Assembly: GCA_964409245.1 (NCBI GenBank)
Contig: CAYPCQ010000010.1
Location: forward strand, 1 to 64,000
DNA: 64,000 nt
From: CAIMWS01 sp964409245
GTDB taxonomy: Bacteria > Verrucomicrobiota > Verrucomicrobiia > Limisphaerales > UBA1319
Direction of reading: 5' to 3'
The notes under the pieces: model-generated
Seen by the model: the letters and a program-made list of their open reading frames with translations, nothing else
Database searches by the model: none
What the model was told of the DNA's origin: nothing
In this document: positions 35,501 to 44,124 of the stretch, piece after piece
Layout of the letters: each line of letters begins with the position of its first letter
How positions within the stretch are numbered: position 1 is the first letter of the stretch
Program-made: the position numbers and the translations under genes

Positions 35501-38500
35501 CAGGCGGCCCAGGCCGCCACCGTCTGGCCCAATCAGAAGACCAGCCCGGGCGTGCCCCTCCCCAACGCCTGGCTGCGCCTGCAGCGGCAGGGCAACACCT
35601 TGACCGCCTACCGGGGCACCAACGGCACCTTGTGGACCCAATACGCGCAGGCGGCGGTCACTTATTCCAACCGGGTCTATGTGGGGCTGGCCTCCTGCGC
35701 GGCCCAAAACGTGGCGGGGCAGACCGGTTCAGTTTGGTATCGCGACTTCCAGGCGCAGCCCGCGGGGGCGGGGTCCGGACGGGTGGATCTGCTCGTCAAA
35801 ACCGCCGTCCAGCCGGAGGCCAATTACGCGCTGAACGACGTTTACCAGGCGCTGCCCTCGGGCGCCCAAGCCTGCCCGCAGCTGGCCACGGTGGATTCCG
35901 CAGCGGGCTTCCAGGTGAAGGTGGAGAATGACAGCGCCTACACCCAGTCCCCAGTGATCAGGGCCACCGAAAGCCCTGAAACGGGCTGGTCCGTGCTTTA
36001 CCGGGCCGGCACCAACGACATTTCCAGCCTGGTCCGCTCCGCCAATGGCTATGTGGTTTCAAACCTGCTGGCCGGCGCCGCGCAGATCCTGTCCGTGGAA
36101 TTCCTCCCCGGGGACCGCATCCTTGCGGGAACCCGCAAAACCGCCGTCGTGAAGGCCGGGGGCGCGCCTTTCGCCAGCACCCTCAAGGACGTGGTGCAAT
36201 TGGAGGCGATCGCCGACCCGGTTTACCAGCCGGACCTGATGATCCGCCGTCTGACGGATGTGAACTATCGGGGCGAAGGCATATTCAACAACACCGGGGC
36301 GGACCAGTCGAAGACCTTGTCAGTGGAACCGGGCCTCACCGCCACCTACCAGGTCCAGGCCGTCAACCGGGGCAACCGCACCAACCTTTTCCAGCTGAGC
36401 GGAACTTCCAGTGCCAGCGGCTGGACCGTGCGGTATTTGGATGCCTTGAATGGCGGCGCGGACGTGACCGCCGATATGGCCGGCCGGGGCACCCTCATCT
36501 CCCTGGTGCCAGGCGGCTCGTGGGAATACCGCGTGGAGATGACCCCCGGCCCGCTGGTGGCGGATGGTTCCTCCAACACCGTCCTGGTGACGGCGCAATC
36601 GGTCAATTACCCGGCCCACAGCGACACGGTGGCGGCGATCACCATCTGCCAGCCGCCCAGCACTTCGCCGCTCTCGGGCACCTATACCACGGATGCCGAT
36701 TTCGAGCGCGGCACCCTGGCGGGCACAGAGTATGCCGGAAACCAGGTCCAGCTGGCCCGGGAATCCCTGACGCTGCCGTTCATCTGGGTGCCCAACTCCA
36801 ACGAGGGAACCGTTTCCAAAGTGGACACGCGCACGGGCCGCGAATTGGGCCGGTACCGGACCGGGCCGAACAGCGGGCCGAATCCGTCGCGGACCACGGT
36901 GGACCAATACGGGAATTGCTGGGTGGGCAACCGCAACAGCGGTTCGGTGGTCAAAATCGGGCTGTATGAAAACGGCCAGTTCATCGACCGCAACACCAAT
37001 GGCGTGATCGAAACTTCCCAGGATCTCAACGGGGATGGGAACATCACCGGCAGCGAGATCCTGGCCTGGGGGCAGGATGAGTGCGTCCTGGTGGAATCCA
37101 TCATCATTCCCGGCCGGGAAGGGGCGTTTGCGCCGGGCAAATTCACGGGTACTTACGGCGGCTATGGGAACGCCGGGGCCCGGTCCATCGCCGTGGATTG
37201 GCAGGGCAATATCTGGGCCGGCAATTACACCGCCAAAACCTATTACCACCTGGAAAATGCCACCGGCAGGATCCTGCGGACCAACGATGTTTCCCCCACG
37301 CACACCCCGTATGGGGCCGTGGTGGATGGCAACGGGATCCTGTGGTCCTCCAGCCTGGCCGCCCATGTGATGCGCCTGAATCCGGCGGACAACACCTTTT
37401 CACTGGTGAACATCGGGCACACCAGCTATGGGCTGGGCCTGGACCGGAATGGGCATTTGTTTGTCTCCGGCTGGGATTCCTCGTCCTTGACCCGGATCAA
37501 CGTGAACACCGGCGTAAAGGATTGGACCATCACCGCCCCCAACCAGACCAAGGGCGTGGCCGTGGGCAAGGATGGGGATGTATGGGTGGCGGGTTATGGG
37601 GGCAACAACATCACCCGGTGGACCCCGGACGGCGTGCTCAAGGCCGCCATCCCGGTGGGCACGAACCCCACCGGGGTATCCGTGGATCCCTCGGGAAAAG
37701 TGTGGGCCGTGGATTTGGGGGATGAGTTCATTTACCGGGTCGATCCCGCCACCGACCTGGTGGATCTCACCAAGCGGCTGGTGGGCACCACCCATTACGG
37801 CTACAGCGACATGACCGGGCTGGTCGCGCGCAACGCCACCATCAAGTATGGCGCCTGGACCGTGATCCACGACGCCCAGTTGAACTTCGCCCCGTGGGGC
37901 AACCTGGCCTGGCACGCCTCGGATCCCACCGGCAGCAACCTGGTGGTGCGCGTGCGCAGCGCCAATACCCTGGGCTTTTGGTCGGATTGGGAAATCGCGC
38001 GGAGCGGATCCCCCCTCCAGGCCACCCCGCCCGGGCGGTATTTGCAGGTGGAGGCTGGTTTCCGGGCCGCCCTGAACGAGGCTTCCCCGGTCCTTTACGA
38101 CCTGTCCGTGGCGCCCCTGGCGCAGCGGGTGGCCGACCTGTCCGTGACGCAGAGCTTCACCCCGGCCACGCCGGTCAATCAAAAGCCGTTCACGCTCACG
38201 GTGGCGGTGGCCAACCGGGGGCCGGATGAAGCGCGGGGCGTGGTGCTCAATAACCAGTTGTCGGTGGAGCTGCCCGTGGTTTCAGCCACGGTGTCCCAGG
38301 GCAGCCTGTCCCGGACGGGGAACGTGGTGCGCTGCCAGCTGGGCAATTTGGCGGCCGGCGCGAGCGCCACGCTGACGCTGGTGTTCCTCCCGAATGCGGA
38401 AATGCCGGTCACCAACACCACCAGCCTGGCCAGCTATGAGATCGACCCCGCTCCGGCAAACAATCGCGCCGTGCTGGCGGCGTGGATCACCGCGCCCGGC

Positions 38501-39388
38501 TGTGCGGCGCCTCCCGAAGATCTCGTGGCCTGGTGGCCGGGGGAAGGCAACGGATTCGACCTCGTGAGCACCAATCACGCCCAATATGACGGCGCCGTGA
38601 CCAATCTCGCGGGCAAGGTGGGGCAGGCATTCGTATTCAATGGCGCCAACGCCTACCTGAAGGTGCCGGCGGCCACCAATCTCAACGTGGGCGCCGCCGA
38701 GGGCCTCACCATTGAAGCCTGGATCAAGCCCGGCGACCTCACCTCGCGCCCGCTGCTGGAATGGCCTTCGCGCTCCACCGGCTGGGGCCTGCATTTCTGG
38801 TCGTCGGTGGCCTCCAGCGGGGGTGGGGCCGGATCCCTCTATGCCAACCTGGCCGATGTGGACCGCAAGGATCACATCTGCTCCACCGCGCCGGGCGTGC
38901 TCGTGGCGGGGGTATGGCAGCATGTGGCGCTGACCTATGAAAAGGCCTTCGGCAACGCCCGGTTCTACGTCAATGGCACCAACGTGGCGACCAAAGCCGT
39001 GGGCATCTTTACGCCTCAGACGGGAACCGACTTGCATGTGGGTTTCCGGCCGTCCAGCAACTACCGGTTCCTCGGCGCCATGGATGAGATCTCACTATAC
39101 AAGCGGGCGCTCGCGGAGATGGAAATCGCGGCGATCTACGCGGCCTCCTATTCCGGCAAGTGCCAGGCGGAGCCGCCCGCCCTCAAGCTGGGCCGGGACC
39201 TGAACCGGGATCTCATCTTGTCCTGGCCGGCCAGCGCCACCGGGTTCGGGTTGGAATACTCCACCAGCCTGGGCCAGCCGGCCTGGTCCTTGGCGGCGGA
39301 GACCCCCGCTTTGAACGGGGACCGCTACGAAATCAAGCTTCAAAGCCCCCTGGGCACCATCCGCATTTATCGCCTGCGGCGGCCTTGA
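32549..39388 (+). CDS. 2279-residue exported mosaic protein (PA14, Ig, propeller, DUF11, LamG)
   Basis: A long signal peptide (RILLLALSSAISAWGA) is followed by a Big-like domain. Then come PA14 domain 1 (about 164-330; RKVFTGLANGTLTNLASQ), an Ig-like domain, PA14 domain 2 (about 516-690; RREVFNGIAGATLAELTN) and a second Ig-like domain. A concanavalin-like region (about 885-1065; DFEVIMGGSQIGGVADAF) and two EF-hand-like calcium loops (DRNTNGVIETS; DLNGDGNITGSE) follow. A streptogramin-lyase/NHL-type propeller (about 1385-1750), a DUF11 domain (about 1860-1960), a LamG domain (about 1990-2200; LVAWWPGEGNGFDLVS) and the shared tail ending IYRLRRP close it. PA14 and LamG suggest glycan binding; no catalytic centre is evident. 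Confidence 0.88.
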   Translation: MQTPGLSLHLATVSNQTTFPSIRILLLALSSAISAWGAKPWPTEALELAFPGGPAGSAAIRPAEYVPLEVSLARTRGNPAGIEVVFTAPVAAATATNPANYAIAPAVPVQSVRMGSDSATVWLATGPMASGVAHTLSISGVQDLSLPPNTVPPNTSLPILKAQGVISRKVFTGLANGTLTNLASQPKFPDQPDGSDFLAVLEIPSDAANLYGTQVAGFLHPPVTGDYYFYLAADNQGALYLSPDANPANKVELIRVLAPTGGARQWTVSASQQSAAMRLEGGKSYYLEGLMAEGDGADYLAVTWRLRGMPLPANGAPPIPGEFLSSLVPSGPASLAAQPQPVTVPEWGSATFSGVAGGTPPYAWQWLRDGLEIPGANEARYTMAAASMSDQGARFAVRVENSFSSVTSGTAVLTVQADLAPPALVRVAGSPTMDRVSLSFSKPLDPATAMNPRIYALDGGLAVLGARLLSGQSNVVLFTTRQREGQRYALDINGIRDNSASHNAAALSTHFTAWVATRGFARREVFNGIAGATLAELTNHYKFPELPDAAGYVGQLEAPGNAGDSYGQRLMALVQAPVTGYYRFYIASDDEGALFLSTDETAANLRRIAREPQYNSARNWVGTDRRTAASPENRSQPILLQAGQRYYLEALMKENTQTDNLAVLWQPPGAPAPTNGAPPIPGAWLHGFAEPGAASLSITQQPQSLVVLENATAAFSVRVAATGPVFYQWQKNGVDLDGAGGSNYLAGPLARDEGGARFRCLVTVPGLAVGSSEAVLTVTPDTTTPQLVSAAALAGAGTVGLVFSEAMSPAGATNPAHYAASTGARIAKANLRADGQSASLSLAALAYANFSLAVSNLADLSGRNFIPNGASVPVEVQSLDAQDVGTAGVDPKEPGSTFTGRLGDFEVIMGGSQIGGVADAFHFVSELREGDFDLKVRVARFTGVRAAWAGIMIRANLSPGSPCHFAGLQPADGNNYYSTTWRSNQAAQAATVWPNQKTSPGVPLPNAWLRLQRQGNTLTAYRGTNGTLWTQYAQAAVTYSNRVYVGLASCAAQNVAGQTGSVWYRDFQAQPAGAGSGRVDLLVKTAVQPEANYALNDVYQALPSGAQACPQLATVDSAAGFQVKVENDSAYTQSPVIRATESPETGWSVLYRAGTNDISSLVRSANGYVVSNLLAGAAQILSVEFLPGDRILAGTRKTAVVKAGGAPFASTLKDVVQLEAIADPVYQPDLMIRRLTDVNYRGEGIFNNTGADQSKTLSVEPGLTATYQVQAVNRGNRTNLFQLSGTSSASGWTVRYLDALNGGADVTADMAGRGTLISLVPGGSWEYRVEMTPGPLVADGSSNTVLVTAQSVNYPAHSDTVAAITICQPPSTSPLSGTYTTDADFERGTLAGTEYAGNQVQLARESLTLPFIWVPNSNEGTVSKVDTRTGRELGRYRTGPNSGPNPSRTTVDQYGNCWVGNRNSGSVVKIGLYENGQFIDRNTNGVIETSQDLNGDGNITGSEILAWGQDECVLVESIIIPGREGAFAPGKFTGTYGGYGNAGARSIAVDWQGNIWAGNYTAKTYYHLENATGRILRTNDVSPTHTPYGAVVDGNGILWSSSLAAHVMRLNPADNTFSLVNIGHTSYGLGLDRNGHLFVSGWDSSSLTRINVNTGVKDWTITAPNQTKGVAVGKDGDVWVAGYGGNNITRWTPDGVLKAAIPVGTNPTGVSVDPSGKVWAVDLGDEFIYRVDPATDLVDLTKRLVGTTHYGYSDMTGLVARNATIKYGAWTVIHDAQLNFAPWGNLAWHASDPTGSNLVVRVRSANTLGFWSDWEIARSGSPLQATPPGRYLQVEAGFRAALNEASPVLYDLSVAPLAQRVADLSVTQSFTPATPVNQKPFTLTVAVANRGPDEARGVVLNNQLSVELPVVSATVSQGSLSRTGNVVRCQLGNLAAGASATLTLVFLPNAEMPVTNTTSLASYEIDPAPANNRAVLAAWITAPGCAAPPEDLVAWWPGEGNGFDLVSTNHAQYDGAVTNLAGKVGQAFVFNGANAYLKVPAATNLNVGAAEGLTIEAWIKPGDLTSRPLLEWPSRSTGWGLHFWSSVASSGGGAGSLYANLADVDRKDHICSTAPGVLVAGVWQHVALTYEKAFGNARFYVNGTNVATKAVGIFTPQTGTDLHVGFRPSSNYRFLGAMDEISLYKRALAEMEIAAIYAASYSGKCQAEPPALKLGRDLNRDLILSWPASATGFGLEYSTSLGQPAWSLAAETPALNGDRYEIKLQSPLGTIRIYRLRRP

Positions 39389-39582
39389 GCGGTTCAACGG
39401 AGAGGCAGGGTGAGCCGGCCTTTGCCGGGCTGGCGGTGGTGGCGGCGGGTCCGAAGGCTTCGCCCTGGGCTGGGACCGCCGCCCGTTGGGGCTTTTTAAA
39501 GGCCGCAATTGAAATGCTCTCGGCTCAACGGGCGCCATAATCTGCGGCGCAATCTCTGCCCTTCCAACGGTGGGGATACGGT

Positions 39583-40193
39583 TCAGCGCATCGGTTGCCG
39601 CAGCACGGTTTTCCATTGGCTGGGATCGGCTTTCCGGATGTCACTCAGGTAAATCTCGTGATGCTTGCAGCGGCCTTGAACCCGCCGCTGCTGATAAACT
39701 GATGGAGCTTTTCGATCGTGGCGTGCTCTTCAGAAAACGGGCCGATATGCAGGATCTGTGCGCTGCGGCCCTCGGCCAGCGATTCAAACCGAATGATGGG
39801 AAGCGCGGGCAACGCTTTCTTGCGATCCACTTCGGCGGCGGCCTGCCCGATCATCCCGCGGGTGACGAAATCCGGCTGCATGATCATCATCGTCCATTTC
39901 CAGCGGGACTTGTCTCCGCTGGTGAACGAGGCCAGGTCATCGGCCCACCACAATCCTTCCAGCGGCAGCACGCCGTAGTCCCGGCCCGGCGGGCTTTTCT
40001 TGACCATGAACTTCAGCGCGTAAGAGAGGGCAAACAAGGCTTCGACCGCGGCCTTGTATGATGGCGCGGTATTCGGATCGCCTTCGCCATCAACCATAAG
40101 GTAGTTCATGGCGGGCACCTCCACTGCCACGGGGGTCTTGGCCGGCGGCTGATACAGGTGCTTCAGTTCCTTTTTGAAATCAATTTTATCCAT
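39583..40193 (-). pseudogene. GyrI-like small-molecule-binding protein, single-base frameshift
   Basis: The frame from the ATG at 40193 (MDKIDFKKELKHLYQP) follows the GyrI-like family (COG4832 type, about 205 residues) through EGLWWADDLASFTSG, WTMMIMQPDFVT and ILHIGPFSEEHATIEKLHQF. At about 39667 it leaves the family and stops at 39645. Restoring one G (GCTGC to GCTGGC) reopens the expected tail, KHHEIYLSDIRKADPSQWKT, ending RQPMR at 39583. That gives 203 residues, the normal length. The remainder shows no decay, so this is either a very recent mutation or a sequencing error. The family binds diverse small molecules; a specific role is not known. Confidence 0.8.
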
Positions 40194-40335
40194 GGATTCG
40201 GGAGTCAAGGGGTTGACTGGCTTTTTACACATCACCGGTGGGGCGGACACTTCCGCCGCCCGGTCAGCGCCATCCGCTGCGGCGCGCAACCGCAGCGGGC
40301 GCTTCAAACCGGGCCCGGGAAACCGTGCGCGCATT

Positions 40336-42057
40336 TTATTTGAAAAGTTGAAATTCCCAGATGGTGGGGCCATCGGCCGCTTCCGTGATGTTCAGGCGCA
40401 CGCGCTGGGCGGTGACCGGCTTGAACCGGGCCGTGAGGGTGGGCCCCAGGTTGGCGCCCTGGTGGCAGGCCTTCCATTCGCCATCCTGCAGGTATTCAAT
40501 GGCGAACTTGCGGACCCGCTTCAGCTCCGGAAAAGCCTGCCGGATCACCGCGCGGCTGAAGGTCTTCGGCTCGCCCAGATCCAATTCCAGCCAGGCGGAT
40601 TTCACCCCCGCATCGGTCGCCCAGCGGGTGTCGTCATTATTGTCCACGGCCTTGCCGGGGCCGAATTCAGCCTGTTGGTGATAGACATTGGAGGCGGTCG
40701 CCCTGGCTTTGGATGAAAGAGCTTCCGGGGAGGGGACAACCACCGCCTTAAGCCCCAGGGCCGGCTGATCCAGATCGAGGGCCACAATAGTATCCAGCGG
40801 GTTGCGGTCTTTTTCCGGGACAGAGACTTCCAGGCCAGCCTCGGTCTGCCGGATGGCTGCCTGGCCGCCGGTGAAGACGCGGCTGCCGACGACTTTGGCG
40901 GCGATGGGCGGCAATTTGACCGGATCGGCCGTCCAATCCATGAGGTGCAGGTAAATGGTGCTGCCTTTGCGGGTGGAGGCGCCATAGCTGCCCGGCTTGA
41001 ACGGGCCGCCGCGGGTGCCCCGGATGCTGCCGCCGAATTTGTCCAGCCAGGCGCCCATTTCCAGGAGCCGGCTCACCTGCGCCTGGTCGATCTCCCCCGT
41101 GGGTGTGGGACCCACGTTCAGCAGCACGTTGCCATCGCCGCCGGCGCAGCGGATCAGCATGCTCATGCAGGCCGCGAAGGATTTCACGCCGTCCTTCTCC
41201 CCGCCCCAGGCCCACTGGTTCCGGCTCGAAAGCGTCATGCACGATTCCCATGGCTGCTGGTCGTTGTAGCCGCCCACAAACTGCTCGGGCGTGTAGTAAT
41301 CCGCGTGGGGGGAGAGGATCTGGCGGTCGCTGTTGCCCGCCCCCAGGTCCAGGCGGTTGTTGATCACGATTTCCGGCTGGAGGGATTTGACGATCTGGTA
41401 GGTTCTGGCCTGGTCGTAGAGCGGTTCGCGCCCGTCCCAGTCGAACCACAGCAGGTCGATCCGGCCATAGCTGCTCAGCAGCTCGCGCACTTCCGTTTGC
41501 ATCCGGCCCAGGAAGGCGCCGTTGCGTTCCGTGCGGAAATCCGGATCCCGCCAGTCCATCGGCGAAAAATACCATCCCAGGCGCACGTTTTGCTCGTGGG
41601 CGGCCTTGGCCAGTTCGGCGCAGATATCCCGCTTGAACGGGGTGCGGGACATGTTGTGGTCGCTGGCCTGGGAATGCCAGAGCAGGAAGCCATCGCAATG
41701 CTTGGCGGTGAGCACCATGTGTTTGATGCCGGCGGCCTTGGCGGTGCCCACCCATTGGCCGGCGTCAAACCGGGTTGGGTTGAAATCCCGGTAGAGGTTG
41801 TCGTAAACCTCCGCCGGGATCTCCCCCTGGTTGGGGCACTTGGGATTGGTGTTGGCGCGGGACCAGCTGATTTCCGTGCCTTTCAAGCTGACCGGCCCCC
41901 AGTGGATAAACATGCCGAACCGGCCTTCGGCCCACCAGCGGAGCCGCTCCGGATAAGGGCGCGGGGTGTCCCCGGCGGGGGTGGGTTTGGGTTCGGCAGC
42001 GGCGAGCGTCAGGCCCGCCGCCAAGAGCGCCGCAAGGGCACAGAGAGGGTGTTTCAT
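40336..42057 (-). CDS. Exported alpha-L-fucosidase (GH29) with C-terminal F5/8-type domain
   Basis: The 573-residue enzyme hydrolyses terminal alpha-L-fucose from glycans. It has a signal peptide (LCALAALLAAGLTLAAAE) and a GH29 barrel with RWWAEGRFGMFIHWGP, LTAKHCDGFLLWHS and the nucleophile-bearing LLWFDWDG near residue 203. VLLNVGPTPTGEID is also typical. Residues about 430-573 form a discoidin/CBM32-like sheet (YHQQAEFGPGKAVDNNDDTR). The start at 42057 gives the signal peptide; the frame is open to 42141. It follows the HEAT-repeat gene by 58 bases on the same strand and the Gfo/Idh/MocA gene before that, suggesting a small glycan-use operon. Confidence 0.93.
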   Translation of the reverse strand: MKHPLCALAALLAAGLTLAAAEPKPTPAGDTPRPYPERLRWWAEGRFGMFIHWGPVSLKGTEISWSRANTNPKCPNQGEIPAEVYDNLYRDFNPTRFDAGQWVGTAKAAGIKHMVLTAKHCDGFLLWHSQASDHNMSRTPFKRDICAELAKAAHEQNVRLGWYFSPMDWRDPDFRTERNGAFLGRMQTEVRELLSSYGRIDLLWFDWDGREPLYDQARTYQIVKSLQPEIVINNRLDLGAGNSDRQILSPHADYYTPEQFVGGYNDQQPWESCMTLSSRNQWAWGGEKDGVKSFAACMSMLIRCAGGDGNVLLNVGPTPTGEIDQAQVSRLLEMGAWLDKFGGSIRGTRGGPFKPGSYGASTRKGSTIYLHLMDWTADPVKLPPIAAKVVGSRVFTGGQAAIRQTEAGLEVSVPEKDRNPLDTIVALDLDQPALGLKAVVVPSPEALSSKARATASNVYHQQAEFGPGKAVDNNDDTRWATDAGVKSAWLELDLGEPKTFSRAVIRQAFPELKRVRKFAIEYLQDGEWKACHQGANLGPTLTARFKPVTAQRVRLNITEAADGPTIWEFQLFK

Positions 42058-42115
42058 AAGGCTTGGATTTGGTTTTTTTGGAGGTTGGGTTTTATCCGGG
42101 CCGCCCGGGGGCTGC

Positions 42116-44083
42116 TCAGGGTTTGTTTTTGCCCATGGCATTCGTGATTTTGACGGCTTGGGCGCGGATTTCCGGGCTTTTCGCGGTGGCGGCTATTTTC
42201 TCCAGCGCGGCCTGGAGCAGGGCGGCCGCCTCCGCTTGCCTGGCCAGCGCGGGAGCCACCTGGAGGATGGCCACGGCCGCCTCGGCCGCCAGTTCCGGCT
42301 GCTCGAGGGAGGGGGTGAGCAGGCGCAGGCTGTCGGGGTGTTTTAAATGGCCCAGGCCGGAGATGATCGCCCGGCTTTCGGCCACCGTCTGGCCGGCCTT
42401 GCTGGCCCGCTGAAACCAGCCGGCAACGGTCCCGCCCGGGCGCTGGCCGTCTTCGGCCGCGGCGGTGGCGAGCTGGATGGCGGAGCGCAGCGCGCGCTGG
42501 CGCAAGCCAGCCTGGGCGCCGGTTTCTGCCAGGTTCAGCAGCGCTTCGATGGGCGCCGGGTCCGGCCAGCGGCCCAATTGTTCCGCGGCGGTGGCCGCCA
42601 CGCTTTCGTCGGCGCCGCCCAGGGCGGCCTGGATGGCCGGCAGCGCGTTGGTGTGGCCCAGCGACACCAGGATCCGGATCCAGGAGTTCTTTTCCGCCGG
42701 GGCGGCAGCCTGCTGGAATTCCGCCAGCACAGCTTCGCCGCCAGGCCCAGGCTGGCCGGACCGGCCGATGGCGCCCACCACGGCATTTTCCGCAGCGTCC
42801 CGCAGATCCTCGCTGCGGCTGGCCCTGGCCAGCGCCAGGAGCGCCGGCAGGTCGCCCGGCCGGGCGAGGGATTTCAGCGCGCGCAAGGCGGCCGCGGCGG
42901 CCGGGGCATCCCCTCCGGCGGCCAGCTGGAGGAGCACCCCGGTGCCGGCGGCTATCCCGCGCCCCTCCACGAGCCGGATCAACCGGAGGCGCGCCCCGGG
43001 GTTGGCCGCGGCGGCCAGCGCTTTGACAATCGCCGCCTCCACCTCCCCGCCCGGCATCCGCTCCAGCCCGGCCAGGGCGAGGGAGGATTCCTGGGCGCTC
43101 CGTTCTTCGGCCAACACCTGGAGCAAAGCACCCGCCTGGGCCGCCCCGCCGATCTTCCCCAGCACCGCCAGGGCGAGCCGGCGGATTTCCGGGTCCGGAT
43201 CGGACAGCAAGAGTTCCAGCACGGCGAACGATTGCGGGTTGTGGCAATCCTCCAGAGCCTTCACCAGCTGCGGGCGCAGCTCCGGCCCGGCCTGGGCGAT
43301 CTCCCCAGGCAGGGCATTGGCCAGGGCTTCGCCGGGCACTTCACGGATGGTGGTGAGCGCCGCGTGGCGGAGCACGCGGTCCGCCGAATGCAGCTGCTCG
43401 AGGAGCAGCGGCACCCCGCCGGCCGGGCGCGCCAGGATCGCCCCGCGCACTGCGCCCGCGCGGAAGCTGGCGGGCACCGGGGCGTTCCGCACCGCGTCAT
43501 AGAGCGCCGCCGCGGTTTCGGACTGGCCGTCCGCCAGCAGTTTTTCCGCCGCCAGGAGACAGGCCGCCGCGGCATCCGGCCGGCGGGCTTCCGGCGCCTC
43601 CGCCAGGGCCTGCTGAAGCACCTGGACGGCCTGGGGAGTGGCGATGCGCCCCAGGGCCAGCCAGGCTTCCTTGACCACGCCCGAGCCGGCCTCCGCCGCC
43701 AGCCGGATCAAAGCGTCCGCGGCGGCCCGGTCCCGCAAGACACCCAGCGAGTTGATCACCCCGGCCAGCTGCGCGCCCCGCACCCGCCCGAGGGCCTCCC
43801 GCAGGGCCGCGGCGGCGGCGGGATCCGCAATGCCTTCCAGACCGCTGCGCGCGTAGGCGGCGAGGCGGTCATCCGCCAGCAATTTGGCCAGGGCGGGAAC
43901 CGCTTCGGGCGTGCCGATTTCGCCCAGCTGCTGGCAGGCGCGGGCCTGGTCATAGAAAGGGGCGTTGGATTGCAGCACCGCAAGGCATTGGCGGGTTTTT
44001 TCCGGATGGCCGGCGGCCGCCTGGACGGGGGAGGCCGCGAGGCTGAGGGCCAGCGCGGCCGGGAGGACAAATCGTTTGAACAT
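42116..44083 (-). CDS. Exported HEAT-repeat protein
   Basis: The 655-residue protein has a signal peptide (FVLPAALALSLAASPVQAAA). It is then almost entirely alpha-helical HEAT/PBS-lyase-type repeats, for example QLGEIGTPEAVPALAKLLAD, LALGRIATPQAVQVLQQAL and LGHTNALPAIQAALGGADES. No enzyme motif is seen, so a scaffold role in the periplasm is likely. The start ATG at 44083 has AGGAG 12 bases upstream. It lies 41 bases after the Gfo/Idh/MocA gene and 58 before the fucosidase, all on one strand, so they are probably co-transcribed. Confidence 0.85.
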   Translation of the reverse strand: MFKRFVLPAALALSLAASPVQAAAGHPEKTRQCLAVLQSNAPFYDQARACQQLGEIGTPEAVPALAKLLADDRLAAYARSGLEGIADPAAAAALREALGRVRGAQLAGVINSLGVLRDRAAADALIRLAAEAGSGVVKEAWLALGRIATPQAVQVLQQALAEAPEARRPDAAAACLLAAEKLLADGQSETAAALYDAVRNAPVPASFRAGAVRGAILARPAGGVPLLLEQLHSADRVLRHAALTTIREVPGEALANALPGEIAQAGPELRPQLVKALEDCHNPQSFAVLELLLSDPDPEIRRLALAVLGKIGGAAQAGALLQVLAEERSAQESSLALAGLERMPGGEVEAAIVKALAAAANPGARLRLIRLVEGRGIAAGTGVLLQLAAGGDAPAAAAALRALKSLARPGDLPALLALARASRSEDLRDAAENAVVGAIGRSGQPGPGGEAVLAEFQQAAAPAEKNSWIRILVSLGHTNALPAIQAALGGADESVAATAAEQLGRWPDPAPIEALLNLAETGAQAGLRQRALRSAIQLATAAAEDGQRPGGTVAGWFQRASKAGQTVAESRAIISGLGHLKHPDSLRLLTPSLEQPELAAEAAVAILQVAPALARQAEAAALLQAALEKIAATAKSPEIRAQAVKITNAMGKNKP

Positions 44084-44124
44084 AAATGGCAAATTCTCCT
44101 GGGGTTGCACGGTTGATGAGGGGC

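Noticed and set aside
42347..44116. 589-codon plus-strand frame
   Set aside because: It is antisense to the HEAT-repeat gene, whose repeat pattern, signal peptide and AGGAG site are clear.
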